From Lacrimispora xylanisolvens (GTDB taxonomy: Bacteria > Bacillota > Clostridia > Lachnospirales > Lachnospiraceae), in NCBI GenBank assembly GCA_017084465.1, contig CP070896.1, positions 1,240,001 to 1,304,000 of the forward strand: DNA of 64,000 nt, in the 5' to 3' direction. The stretch's first letter is position 1, and each line of letters opens with the position of its first letter. Positions 40,065 through 50,093 of the stretch are shown here, one piece after another. The translations under genes and the position numbers were made by a program. The notes below the pieces were generated by a model. That model worked only from the letters and a program-made list of their open reading frames with translations. It had not been told where the DNA came from and did not search any database.

Positions 40065-40947
40065 TTAACCTATCTTTTCCAGTTGATATTCATCCACTGC
40101 CAGCTTCAGGGCACCCATGATCCCCTGATTGTCGTTAAGGCTTGGTAAAACAATATAATGCTCCATATCTTCCAGTTCTTTTGTTTTGATATAACCGCCC
40201 AGCTGACGGGTTACTTCCTCTCTCACCAATGGAATTAAATGCTCCTGATGCATCACACCGCCTCCCAGAATAATTCGCTGGGGAGAAAGTACCATAATAT
40301 AATCCACAAGTGCCTGGGCGATATAATAAGCTTCCAGTTCCCAGACTTCTTTTCTGTCTGCCAGCTGTGCTCCCTTCATTCCCCAGCGAGCCTCTATGGC
40401 AGGACCTGCCGCCATGCCTTCCAGGCAGTTTTTGTGGTATGGACACGCACCCTCAAAGGAATCTTTAGGATGTCTGGATAAAAGCAGATGTCCGCCCTCC
40501 GGGTGAAGCATTCCGTGAAGCAGCTTTCCATTGGATATAATACCAGCTCCCACGCCAGTTCCAATGGTAATATACATACTGTTCTCAAGCCCCTTTGTAA
40601 TCCCAGGTAGCCTCACCAAGGGCAGAACCGTTCACATCGGTATCAAACCCCACCGGCACCTTCAAAGCCTCTTTAAATGCTCCCACAATATCATAGTTCA
40701 GCCACGCAAGCTTGGGAGTGGTGGTGATATAGCCATACGTATCTGATTTCCTGTTAAGATCAATGGGACCAAAGCATCCGATTCCCAATGCTTCAATTTT
40801 CTTATCCAAAAAATATGCAATCAGTTTGGGCATGGTAATCTCCGGTGTCTCCGTCGGTATGGAAACCCGCTCTAAAATCTCGCCATTCTCATTGCCTATG
40901 GCACAAACCATCTTTGTGCCTCCTGCTTCTAATGCTCCCAGTCTCAT
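40065..40947 (-). CDS. ROK-family sugar kinase, probably fructokinase (one frame break)
   Basis: About 294 codons from ATG 40947 (GGAGGAGAAGTT). ATP site GALEAGGTKMV, GIGCFGP, catalytic Asp region GFDTDVNGSALGE, ITIGTGVGAG, and the Zn site HPEGGH...CPYHKNCLEGMAAGPAIE. Frame breaks near 40605 at a G4 run (three fits: DYKGLENSMYITIGTG). In an operon with mannose-6-phosphate isomerase, so it probably phosphorylates fructose or mannose. Confidence 0.85.
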
Positions 40948-40963
40948 AACTTCTCCTCCTGCT

Positions 40964-41899
40964 TTATTCGGGATTGGAACAGATGACAGACATCTTCCCC
41001 TCAAATCTGCACTCTTTACTCTTTGCCGGTATAATAAAATTCTGACCTGCTTCCAATGGGATTCCGTTGATGGAACCTTTTCCGCTTATCACACTGACAT
41101 TGGTAAAAAACTTAGAAAAATCTTTCGCAAACACCCCATCAATATCATACTTGTCCACGGAATAGTACTTACAGGTAATTAAATGCGTATGCACAGCCCC
41201 GGATAGCTTCTCTGTTACAGCTGTTGTCTGATTTTCTTTAAATGGAGCCCTGATAGTGGCAATACTCTGTTCCACATGCAGCTGTCTTGGTTTTCCATCT
41301 GAAAGACGGTCATAATCATAGACACGGTAAGTGATGTCACTGCTCTGCTGGGTCTCAAGAATTAAAGTTCCGCCCTTAATCGCATGGACGCAACCCGGAT
41401 TAATCTGGAAGAAATCTCCCTTCTTAACGGGAACAGTCCGTATAAATTCATCCCACTGATGGTTTCGTATCATGAATTCCATCTCATCCCGGTCTTTGGC
41501 ATAATGACCGATCACGATTTCTGTATCCGGTTCACAGTCCAGAATGTACCAGCATTCAGTTTTTCCAAGAGAACCATTCTCATGAATTTTTGCATAACTG
41601 TCGTCAGGATGCACCTGAATGCTTAAATCATTCTTTGCATCGATGATTTTAACCAGAAGAGGAAACTGGTCTCCGGGATAAAAACCGAATATCTCCGGTT
41701 TTTCCTTCCATAATCGGCTTAGAAGCTTTCCGTCATAAATTCCTCCGGCAATCTGGCATTCCCCATTCTTGTGAGCACTGATTGCCCAGCATTCCCCTGT
41801 GGTATTGCTTGGTATGTCATATCCAAATACTGTCCGAAGCTTATTGCCGCCCCAGATGGCTTCCTTAAAAACAGGTTCCAGAAATAAAAACTCCATCAC
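40964..41899 (-). CDS. manA: Mannose-6-phosphate isomerase, class I
   Basis: 311 residues of the short cupin-type class I isomerase. Metal ligands in IQVHPDD, GKTECWYIL, and the later His in PGCVHAIKGGTLILETQQ with the Arg of TYRVYDYDR. It interconverts mannose-6-P and fructose-6-P using Zn. Lies 16 bases upstream of the ROK kinase in the same operon. Confidence 0.92.
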   Translation of the reverse strand: MMEFLFLEPVFKEAIWGGNKLRTVFGYDIPSNTTGECWAISAHKNGECQIAGGIYDGKLLSRLWKEKPEIFGFYPGDQFPLLVKIIDAKNDLSIQVHPDDSYAKIHENGSLGKTECWYILDCEPDTEIVIGHYAKDRDEMEFMIRNHQWDEFIRTVPVKKGDFFQINPGCVHAIKGGTLILETQQSSDITYRVYDYDRLSDGKPRQLHVEQSIATIRAPFKENQTTAVTEKLSGAVHTHLITCKYYSVDKYDIDGVFAKDFSKFFTNVSVISGKGSINGIPLEAGQNFIIPAKSKECRFEGKMSVICSNPE

Positions 41900-41982
41900 T
41901 CTTCCTCCTTATGTGTCAACCCTGTATGCTTACTGCCTATATTTTACATGAATATCAGTAAAAGGAAAAGAGGTATTTCAAG

Positions 41983-42780
41983 TTAAAGAGAATCTTTTCC
42001 ATATACTTCAATCTGAGTAAGGGCAGGGAACGGAGAAGGATCATCTGCTTTTATTAATTTACTCAGCTTTAACCAGGTAATCTTACTCTTTTTTATTGAG
42101 AATACATGAGGCTTTATGCTTTTTTCCATTTTCACAACCTGGCTGGATCCGTCTGAAAATGTAAAGGTAGCTTCCACCCACCAGTTATCGTGGGGGAAAT
42201 CGGCACGGGTATATAATACAATCTGGTCAAAATCAACTTCCCGTCCAAAATCCAGAGTAATTTCTGCATCATCCTGGCGGTTAATTCCCCATGATTCATA
42301 GGGCCACTCTCCATGAGATTCATTGGCAAGAACGCCATCGATGGCATTGCGTGCTGCAAATACAGCCTCACCTCTGGTTTCTACATTGGCAAACGCATGA
42401 GGGAAACAACCGGTATCACCATGCTGGTCCATCACATTGACTGCAAGATTGCGGTACTGTTTTACTTTAGTCTCCCCGGCTTTTCCAATGGTGAGATAAT
42501 GCTTCGTTCCGGTAAATGCCTTGGGATTGTAGGATACTTTTTTATCTCCAAATGGTATGGTAAAAATCACTTCCGGTTTTGTTATATAGACTAAGGATTC
42601 ATCCATACAGTCATCAATCCGGATTACATAATGTCCGCCGGGCTCATCTGTTTTGCATACGATGGTATCTCCTTCTTCATAACTGCCTTCATATACCAGG
42701 ACTGCCTGCTCCTCTCCTGATGCAAACGCTTTTATGGTATCGCTTAATCCCTTTACAGTAATGGATACACTGGTCATCAT
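41983..42780 (-). CDS. Carbohydrate-binding-type beta-sandwich protein (F5/8-C-like)
   Basis: 265 residues, no signal peptide. The N-terminal ~100 residues are a small beta domain. The remainder resembles a galactose-binding/F5-8 type C sandwich (FANVETRGEAVFAARNAIDG, WGINRQDDAEITLDFGREVDFDQIVLYTRADFPHDNWW, and ending ALTQIEVYGKD). Starts inside the stop of the GntR gene (ATGA overlap), so it is translationally coupled. Lack of a secretion signal is odd for a glycan-binding module; a cytoplasmic role with the sugar operon is inferred. Confidence 0.65.
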   Translation of the reverse strand: MMTSVSITVKGLSDTIKAFASGEEQAVLVYEGSYEEGDTIVCKTDEPGGHYVIRIDDCMDESLVYITKPEVIFTIPFGDKKVSYNPKAFTGTKHYLTIGKAGETKVKQYRNLAVNVMDQHGDTGCFPHAFANVETRGEAVFAARNAIDGVLANESHGEWPYESWGINRQDDAEITLDFGREVDFDQIVLYTRADFPHDNWWVEATFTFSDGSSQVVKMEKSIKPHVFSIKKSKITWLKLSKLIKADDPSPFPALTQIEVYGKDSL

Positions 42781-43481
42781 TCGTCCTCCTGCTCTTCCTG
42801 TTCAAAATAGTCTTTGTATTCTACCTCAATCTGGTGTTTCATACGTTTCATGCTGTAAGTCAAGTGTTCTCTGAGGGATTGCTCCAGACCTTCAATATCC
42901 TTTTTTTCCAGCAATTCAAACAGCTCCGTATGCTCTCTGATGATTCTTGTAAAATCGGTTTCTGTTACAAAATCCAGCATTCTGAATCTGGTGTAATGAA
43001 GCTGCTGTGCCTGTATCATATCCCAGAGTTTCCGCTTACCGGTAGCCCGGTACCAGATGGCGTGCATCTCTGCGTCCATACGGTAAAACTGCTCTGGTTC
43101 AAATCCTTTTTCCAGTATAAGCGCCTGCTGCCTGCGGATCATATACCGGACTTCCTCCATCCAGAGTGGAGTTGCCATATTGGCAAAATCACGCATAACC
43201 ATGGTTTCCACGGCAACGCGCATGTAAATCATCTGTTTGATGGTATCCAGATTAAGAAGTGTCACCTGCGTACCGGAATAAGGTACGGATATGACGAATC
43301 CCTGCTCCTGCAGCTTTCTTACCGCTTCTCTTACAGGAGTCCGCGATACACCAAACCGTTCGCAAATCTCATTTTCACTTATGATCTGTCCGGGCTTTAA
43401 TTCCAGATCCAGAATCTCCTGCTTTAAAGTTTCAAACACCAGGTCGCCACGGTTTTTATAGGTCTTGGTCTTTCCTTCCAT
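42777..43481 (-). CDS. GntR-family (FadR subgroup) transcription regulator
   Basis: 234 residues from ATG 43481. Winged helix (VFETLKQEILDLELKPGQIISENEICERFGVSRTPVREAVRKLQEQGFV) and an all-helical FCD ligand domain (EQFYRMDAEMHAIWYRATGKRKLW with metal-type His). Probably regulates the sugar operon and the SDR gene. A pair of TTTGTAT-N-CAAA palindromes upstream of the SDR (44473-44504) is a good operator candidate. Confidence 0.9.
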   Translation of the reverse strand: MEGKTKTYKNRGDLVFETLKQEILDLELKPGQIISENEICERFGVSRTPVREAVRKLQEQGFVISVPYSGTQVTLLNLDTIKQMIYMRVAVETMVMRDFANMATPLWMEEVRYMIRRQQALILEKGFEPEQFYRMDAEMHAIWYRATGKRKLWDMIQAQQLHYTRFRMLDFVTETDFTRIIREHTELFELLEKKDIEGLEQSLREHLTYSMKRMKHQIEVEYKDYFEQEEQEDE

Positions 43482-43531
43482 TGAACCCTCTCCGTCCTTA
43501 AAATTTAAACATAACAATTAAATAAAATATG

Positions 43532-43568
43532 CCATGACCCCCGCCTGTTAAGGGCGGGCATCATGGCC
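43532..43568 (-). terminator. Terminator after the SDR gene
   Basis: GCCATGA...TCATGGC outer stem with CCCGCC/GGGCGGG inner stem, then AT-rich sequence on the minus strand. Confidence 0.75.
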
Positions 43569-43608
43569 ATGTTTATCCCTCGCGGGACTTCCCTGTAAGG
43601 GCATGCAA

Positions 43609-44415
43609 TTACTGTGGCTGTTTACCGATGTAAGCTAAAATACCGCCGTCAACGTAAAGAATATGTCCGTTGACAAAGTTAGAAGCATCAGAGGAAAGGA
43701 ATACTGCAGGACCTGAAAGATCCTCAGCCTCACCCCAGCGTCCAGCCGGTGTCTTAGCAATGATGAACTGATCAAAGGGATGTCTGGAACCATCTGCCTG
43801 TACCTCACGTAAAGGTGCAGTCTGTGGTGTTGCAATGTAGCCAGGTCCGATACCGTTACACTGAATGTTGAATTCACCGTACTCAGAAGCAATGTTCTTT
43901 GTCAGCATCTTCAGTCCGCCCTTTGCAGCTGCATAAGCAGATACAGTCTCACGTCCAAGCTCAGACATCATGGAACAGATATTAATAATCTTTCCGTGAC
44001 CTTTTTTAATCATTGACGGAATTACTGCCTTTGCTACGATAAACGGAGCATTTAAGTCAACATCAATTACCTGTCTGAACTGTTCTGCTGTCATATCGCA
44101 CATAGGAATACGTTTGATAATACCTGCGTTATTAAACAGGATATCGATCACGCCTACTTCTTTTTCTATCTGAGCAACCATGGCATTAACTGCCTCTTCG
44201 CTCGTAACATCACAAACATATCCGTGAGCAGTAATGCCCTCTTCCTTGTATGCTGCAATTCCTTTGTCTACTAATTCCTGCTTAATATCATTAAAAACAA
44301 TGGTAGCGCCAGCTTCTGCAAGAGACTTAGCAATCGCAAAGCCAATACCATAAGAAGCGCCTGTTACAAGTGCAACTTTTCCTTCAAGAGAAAACTGTTT
44401 TGTAAAGTTATCCAT
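43609..44415 (-). CDS. Gluconate 5-dehydrogenase-like short-chain dehydrogenase
   Basis: 268 residues. NAD(P) site TGASYGIGFA, NNAG motif, catalytic Ser/Tyr/Lys in NICSMMSELGRETVSAYAAAKGGL, and C-terminal FVNGHILYVDGG. The start EGKVALVTGASYGIG and the overall length match gluconate 5-dehydrogenase/KduD-type enzymes. It would interconvert 5-ketogluconate (or a related keto-uronate) and gluconate. Single-gene unit upstream of the GntR operon. Confidence 0.87.
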   Translation of the reverse strand: MDNFTKQFSLEGKVALVTGASYGIGFAIAKSLAEAGATIVFNDIKQELVDKGIAAYKEEGITAHGYVCDVTSEEAVNAMVAQIEKEVGVIDILFNNAGIIKRIPMCDMTAEQFRQVIDVDLNAPFIVAKAVIPSMIKKGHGKIINICSMMSELGRETVSAYAAAKGGLKMLTKNIASEYGEFNIQCNGIGPGYIATPQTAPLREVQADGSRHPFDQFIIAKTPAGRWGEAEDLSGPAVFLSSDASNFVNGHILYVDGGILAYIGKQPQ

Positions 44416-44472
44416 ATTCGTGATTCTCCTTTGCTTTTATTCTGGTCAGTTATTTCGTCATTAGAAAATTAG

Positions 44473-44504
44473 TTTGTATTCAAATACGAAAGTTTGTATA
44501 CAAA
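44473..44504. promoter_or_regulatory. Pair of GntR-type operator palindromes
   Basis: TTTGTATTCAAA (44473-44484) and the perfect palindrome TTTGTATACAAA (44493-44504), spaced exactly 20 bp. They lie just downstream of a plausible minus-strand promoter (TTGAAA, 17 bp, TAGCAT). The site form fits FadR/UxuR-subgroup GntR repressors such as the one at 42777. Confidence 0.7.
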
Positions 44505-44625
44505 TTCTATGACTTGTATTTATGCTAACACAATGCTAATCTTTTTTCAATATACATATTAGACAAAGTAGGCAATTTTTATTTAGTTAAAATTTTCCAA
44601 ATCCCGAATCTGCTTAAAACAAAAA

Positions 44626-44657
44626 AGTTCCGGCATTCAAAATGAAAGCCGGAACTT
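44626..44657 (-). terminator. Terminator of the Cys-rich gene at 44671
   Basis: AAGTTCCGGCATTC/GAAAGCCGGAACTT stem, A-rich before and T-rich after. Confidence 0.9.
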
Positions 44658-44670
44658 TTTGTTCACCGAA

Positions 44671-44967
44671 TTATTTGCATCCACATCCGGAATCCGTAGA
44701 TCCCATTACTGATCCGCCGTATGTTTTTCCACAGCCATTTGCGCTCCAGAATCCATCACGGAATCCGGTCTCATAACCATCTTTAAAGCCGCATGCATAT
44801 CCCTGACGATAGCACATATTCATGCTTCCGTTTCCAGTTGTTGCATCACTGACATCACTACATTTGTCATTGCATTTGGTATTACAATTATTTGCATTGC
44901 TATTTCCGCTTGGGCAGTTGCAGTTGCAATTGCATCCGTTATTCCAATTATTACAACTCATTTTCAT
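44671..44967 (-). CDS. Small Cys/Asn/Gly-rich protein
   Basis: 98 residues. The first third is dense in Cys and Asn (CNNWNNGCNCNCNCPSGNSN), the middle has CNTKCNDKC, then MCYRQGYACGFKDGYETGFRDGFW, a repeated G-[YF]-x-x-G pattern also seen in 38600-38815. Ends CGCK. It may be a spore-surface protein by analogy of composition. Not assigned to a family. Confidence 0.7.
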   Translation of the reverse strand: MKMSCNNWNNGCNCNCNCPSGNSNANNCNTKCNDKCSDVSDATTGNGSMNMCYRQGYACGFKDGYETGFRDGFWSANGCGKTYGGSVMGSTDSGCGCK

Positions 44968-45042
44968 TTACTCCTGTTTAATCAGTTCGTAATATATCTT
45001 ATGCCCAAGTCTTTCATATGTGAGTTAAAATGGTGAAATTTT

Positions 45043-47124
45043 TCACTCTAAAGTCATCATTTTTCTATTTTTAAACTCCTGAGCTTTTCCTTCATTCCAG
45101 TCATTTACAGGTCGGTAGTATCCCGCTATTCTGCTGTAAATATCCGTCTCTTTCCCGCACTTGGGACAGATCTTTTGCTCACCCGGCAGATAGCCGCAGC
45201 TCTGACAGACAGAGTATACAGGTGTAAATGTCAGGTAGGGAACCTCATACTGATTTGTCATGCGCTTTAAGGCATCTCTGACAGTCCGATAATCCTCTTC
45301 CTCCTTCTTCATGAAGACAGAAAATACAGTGCCTGCCGTATACAAAGGCTGAACACGATTCTGAATCATCAATGCCTGAGAAAGGCTGCCGCCCCAGTCT
45401 GCCGCCAGCTTGGTGCTGTTGGTATAATAGGGTACAGGTGAATGATCACCTGCAGATCTTATTCCGGGATATTCTTCTCTGTCAATTAATGCCAGCCGGT
45501 ATGCCGCCGATTCAGCCGGAGTAGCCTCAAGGCTATACAGACTATTATACTGCTGCTGATAAGCAATCAGTTTTTCTTTAAATACTCCATGACATTAACT
45601 GCAAATGCCTGAGTATCTTCTGATTCCATTCCCCTTCCCAGCCATTTTGCATTCTTTCCGGCTTCATCCATTCCCACAATGCCGATGGATGAGAAATGAT
45701 TGGTGAAATTCTCCAGATAACAGGCTGTATAGGGGTAAAGTCCATTTTTCAAAAGTCTGGTTATTACGTTTCGCTTGATATCAAGAGATCTGGCGGCAAG
45801 ATCTGCCACACAGTCCAAACGCTTAAAAAAGTCAGCTTCATCAGAGGCCAGAAATGCGATTCTCGGCAGATTAAGTGTTACCACACCGATGGAACCGGTA
45901 TGTTCTCCATATCCGAAAAATCCACCGGCTTTATGGCGTAGCTTTGTAAAATCAGGGATACTTTTGGGAGTAAATGCCCGTACATCTCCTGGAGTAAGAC
46001 CGCTATTGATATAATTGGAAAAGTAAGGGGTTCCGTAATGAGATGCCAGTGTAAATAACAAGCGGTTTCTCTCCGAATCGGACCAGTCAAATTCCTTAGT
46101 TATTCCAAATACCGGAATCGGATACTGAAATCCCATTCCTCCGGCATCTCCTTCCAGCATCGTCTCTAAAAAAGGCACGATTCACCATATCCATCTCTGC
46201 CTGACAGTCTCCGTAGGTAAAATCCATAAACTTCCCGCCTACAATGGCCTTTTGGGGTTTCATATCCTCTGGTACCGTCAAATCAAGGGATATATGGGAA
46301 AATGGAGCCTGGGTTCCCCAGCGGCTTGGGGTATTTACTCCAAACACAAAGGCCTCCATGCATTTTTTTACTTTATCGTAAGTCAGTCCATCTGCTTTGA
46401 TAAAAGGCGCCAGATAGGTATCAAAGGATGAAAATGACTGGGAGGCGGCCCATTCATTTTGCATAATTCCAAGGAAATTTACCATCTGGTTGCACAATGT
46501 GGCCAGATGCTTTGCCGGTGAAGCTGTGATCTTTCCGCTGATTCCGCCCAGTCCGTCTAATAAAAGCTGCTTTAAAGACCAGCCGCAGCTGTACCCTGTA
46601 AGCATGGAAAGATCATGGATATGGATCTGTCCATAATTATGAGCGTCTGCGATCTCCCTGTCATAAATTTCAGACAGCCAGTAATTTGTGGTAACTGCCC
46701 CGGAGTTGTTAAGAATAAGACCTCCAACCGAATAGGTTACCGTGGAATTTTCCTTCACATGCCAGTCCTCAACTTTTACATACTGGTCTACCACATCTTT
46801 GTAGTCCAGGGTGGTGCTCCCTAAGTTTCTGATCTTTTCCCGTTGTTTTCGATAGAGAATATAAGCCTTTGCCACTTCCGTATAACCGGTTTCTTCCAGA
46901 ACCTTTTCCACACTGTCCTGAATATCCTCCACCGGAACACTCTCTGTATGAATCTTATTTTTAAAATCAGAAGCTACTCTTAATGCCAGAAGCTCAACAA
47001 TACTGTCCGTATAATACTTACCCGTTGCCTCAAAGGCTTTCTTAACTGCTTCTTTGATCTTGGATAATTCAAATCCCGTGACTGTTCCATCCCTTTTAAC
47101 TACATTCAACACGCCCATACGCAC
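45043..47124 (-). CDS. nrdD: NrdD-like anaerobic ribonucleoside-triphosphate reductase (two frame breaks)
   Basis: About 693 codons in three pieces (breaks near 46160, T6 for five, and near 45580, T3 for four). N-terminal ATP-cone (VVKRDGTVTGFELSKIKEAV), 10-stranded barrel (HIHDLSMLTGYSCGWSLKQLL, LPRIAFLAS), C-terminal Zn site CQSCGY...CPKCG and the glycyl-radical loop RIAGYYRP. The segment that normally carries the MCCRLRLD cysteines reads AFTPKSIPDFTKLRHKAGG, without cysteine in any frame. No activase gene nrdG follows. Directly downstream of the FtsA-like gene (six bases). Reduction of NTPs under anaerobiosis is the family role; the missing Cys makes this copy doubtful as a standard reductase. 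Confidence 0.8.
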
Positions 47125-47130
47125 CCCTTT

Positions 47131-49171
47131 TTATTCATTTACCTGATAAATCATGATACGGTCTCTGCTTTTTAATTCCTGCTGAAAATAACTGCTTTCC
47201 CCGTTGACCTCCAAGACTACTTTCCCGGTAAGATTTTTAAAATCCAGTCCGGAATATTCCAGCATGTCCATAAGATAATAAGGACGCTGATCCGGTTTAA
47301 TGGGAAAAGTCATAGGTTTGTCATTTAAGAAAAATGTGATTTTTCCATTGCTTTTATGAAACGCTGCATCGGAAGAAGCAGATGCATCCGTGTGCCCATC
47401 CAATTTTAATCGCTGTTCTTTATCAATCTGTATGCCAGTAGACGTCATCTGAGCCGGAGGAGTCAAAATCCCCGGAATATTCTGGGGAGCAGAAACCGGT
47501 TCCTGATACGGGACTTGTTCTTCCTCTGTTTCATCATACCAGTCTTCCTCAGGAAGAATTTCCTTTTCCCGTAATATTTCTATTACAATGCTGTCTCCGG
47601 TTTTTAAGGGAAGATCTTCTTTTGCCTCTGTTCCATTCACCAAAATCTTCTTTCCGGCTCCCGGCTTCTCAATATCCGAAAGCATGGCAGAAGCGCTCTT
47701 TCCGTGACTGGCAGGCACAAATACGATCCAGTCCTCTGCGCTTACCTGATCAGAAAGCTGTGCTTCCTCTCCGTTCAGTGTGAGTACAGACGGCTCCGCC
47801 TTCTCACCATAAAAAACAGTCCGTTTGCCGTTAACACTTACAACCAGATTCTGGCCGGAACGCCCGATCATATCCTGATAGTTATATCCATTCATCATTA
47901 AAACGTCCATAACGGTAAAGGTTCCGCCTCGGAAAAGCTTTGCAGGGCGTTCGTTTAAAATAACCCGGAAACCATCATTGACTATATTAAATCCTGCAGA
48001 GATAACGATTCCAAGAGGAGTGGCGTATTCCGGATTCTCCAGATCATATTCATCGGAATAAGCGTTAATCTTAAAATTATTTCCTGCAATGGCAACACGC
48101 TTGGAATCAATTTTAAATGTTCTACAATTCCCTCTTTCAGTCCGGAAAGCCTGCTGCCGCCGCCTGCCAGAAAGACTGCTGACGGCATACCACCGTTCAC
48201 CTCCAGTATTTTGTCTGAGATCTCCTGACAAAGTCTGGAAGATGCCTCTTTTATGCTGGAAAAAATGGCTTCCCTGGTGATCGTCTGCTCAAACCCAAGG
48301 ATATCTGTAAAGTTAAGTTCCTCTGTTTCATCAATCTGAGATTTGATTTTTTCCGCAGTCCCGAAATCAACTAAGTATTCCTTCATAATGGATTCCGTTA
48401 TCTCATCTCCTGCCAGTATGGCCATGGTATAACCAGTCACACTTCCATCCCGGCATACAGCGATATCAGAGGTACCTGCACCGATATCCACCATGGCTAG
48501 GTTAAGAAGGCGGATATTCTGGGGAATGGCCGCATTGATGGCAGCAATCGGCTCCAAAGTCAGGCTTGCTACCTCAAGACCGATTTTATGCATGGCAGAG
48601 TATAAGCTTTCTACAACCTCGGTGGGAAGAAATGTGGCAATGATATCCGCCTTTAAGACCCGTCCATGATGATCAATTAAGTTTGAGATCATATAATTAT
48701 CCAGGAAATATCTGCTGACGGTATAACCAACCAGATAAAACTGACGGTCAGTATCCCTTCCCTCCCGGTTCATAAACTGCTTCTCCGCTTCACTGATGGC
48801 TCCCGCTTCCAGTCTGCTGACAGATTCTGCATCAATCTTCTGAGCTCTGGCAAGCTCCATCTCATAGGTCACACTTTCTGTTTTCAGTGCTCTTCCCGCA
48901 GCTGCCACACAAACCTTAACAGCTTGCAGCCCAGCTTTTTTTCCAGTTTCGCTTTCACCTGTCCGGCAATTTTTGCAACCTGATCAATATCCTCGATCTG
49001 ACCGTCAATCATCGCCCGCTTGGTGTGCTCGGCTCTCTCTATGGCAACGATATGTATTCTGTCCCCATCCGGCATTCCTACCATGCCAATGATGCTTCTG
49101 GTTCCAATATCCAGAGCGAAAATAGCCTGATCCGGGAGTGTATCTGTCAAAATGCTATTTCTGTTATCCAT
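47131..49171 (-). CDS. FtsA/PilM-like actin-fold protein with long C-terminal extension (two frame breaks)
   Basis: About 680 codons. Actin-fold ATPase motifs: FALDIGTRSIIGMV (phosphate 1), MVDIGAGTSDIAV (phosphate 2) and FLAGGGSRLSG (adenosine), with an FtsA-like inserted subdomain. After residue ~380 an unusual ~300-residue tail carries repeated beta modules (VLMMNGYNYQDMIG and MLEYSGLDFKNLTG are similar; each is followed by a VV-x-VNG strand). Breaks near 48905 (one G missing) and 48105 (one A missing). Annotated in relatives as 'cell division protein FtsA', but the tail and the link to nrdD are unlike canonical ftsA. Confidence 0.75.
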
Positions 49172-49379
49172 AAATAATGCCCCATCCTCTTTCATATTTG
49201 TCTTTATTTTACTAGTATCAGGGGTCTCCGTCAATCGAATAAAGGAAACTTTTGTTGAAACAGAAAGATTTTTGATACAAAAGAACTGGTTCATGTATTA
49301 AAAACATTAAGTTTGTCACCATAAACAACTTCCTTTTTTTGTACATTGGTTGTGATTTACTTCCCGTAATATTAACGCT

Positions 49380-49888
49380 TCACCATCTCATATAATGGGT
49401 GATACAGCCCTTTGGTAAATAAAAATCTTCGCCAATGGATTGAAAACCCAATTTTATCAACAGCTTTTCTGATGCTATGTTTTCCGGATGATGACCTGCA
49501 TATAGTTTTTTAGCATTTAACATGTGAAAGCTATAATCGATAGCAGCTTTCGCTGCCTCTGCGGCATATCCCTGCCCCCAGTATTTTTTCCGCAGATGAA
49601 AGCCGAGCTCGTAAGAATGCTTTTCAGATTTATAAGGGAGGATCCCGCAACATCCAATGAGTTCCTCTGCTGACAGTTGAAAATGGGCCAGTATTGTATA
49701 TGATACAATTCATAATTACGAATTTCCGTATTCAGGCGGTTTGCAATCTCTTCCTGTGTAAACTTACCCGTGGAACAGATAAACCGGGTGACTTCCTCTT
49801 CTCCCCATAGCTGGGATGCAAGATTTAAATCGGCATTATTCCATTTGGAGAACCCAATTCTTACTGTTTTAATAAAATATTCACGCAT
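49380..49888 (-). CDS. GNAT-family acetyltransferase (RimJ-like; one frame break)
   Basis: About 169 codons. Acetyl-CoA loop LRKKYWGQGYAAEA and the late motif HHPENIASEKLLIKLGF. The frame breaks near 49690 at TTTT (five T restores it). As written the product ends at residue 123 with nonsense sequence, whereas the corrected frame ends MRW at 49380. Typical of ribosomal-protein/small-molecule N-acetyltransferases. Substrate unknown. Confidence 0.82.
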
Positions 49889-49948
49889 GTTAAATCCTCG
49901 TTTCTTTGGTATTCTGTTTGTTTAGATCAACGCTTCCGCTCAGCCAGT

Positions 49949-50093
49949 TTCACAAACTCTTCACAAATCCTTCAAAATCCCGTCACACTTTCACAGTATA
50001 TTAGTAAATGTAAAGAGGCCAATAACTTTTTAAATAAGACTTTTTTTCATACAGCCGACAGGATCCCCCATCTTGTCGGCTCCTCCCTTTTTT
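49949..50093 (+). ncRNA. Candidate regulated small RNA, copy A
   Basis: Four hexamers at exact 11-bp steps (TTCACA 49949, TTCACA 49960, TTCAAA 49971, GTCACA 49982), TATATT at 49997 (15 bp after the last hexamer start), then ~50 nt and the hairpin GCCGACAGGAT/ATCTTGTCGGC (50054-50080), followed by TCCTCCC and T6. The hexamer arrangement is that of a response-regulator (PhoP-type) binding array. No reading frame inside. Copies at 50443 and 52468. Confidence 0.6.

Noticed and set aside
49949-49987. CRISPR-like array from the regularly spaced hexamers
   Set aside because: Units are 6 bp with 5-bp gaps, four per site, positioned relative to a -10 box; this is a regulator-binding array. No CRISPR array was found in the window.
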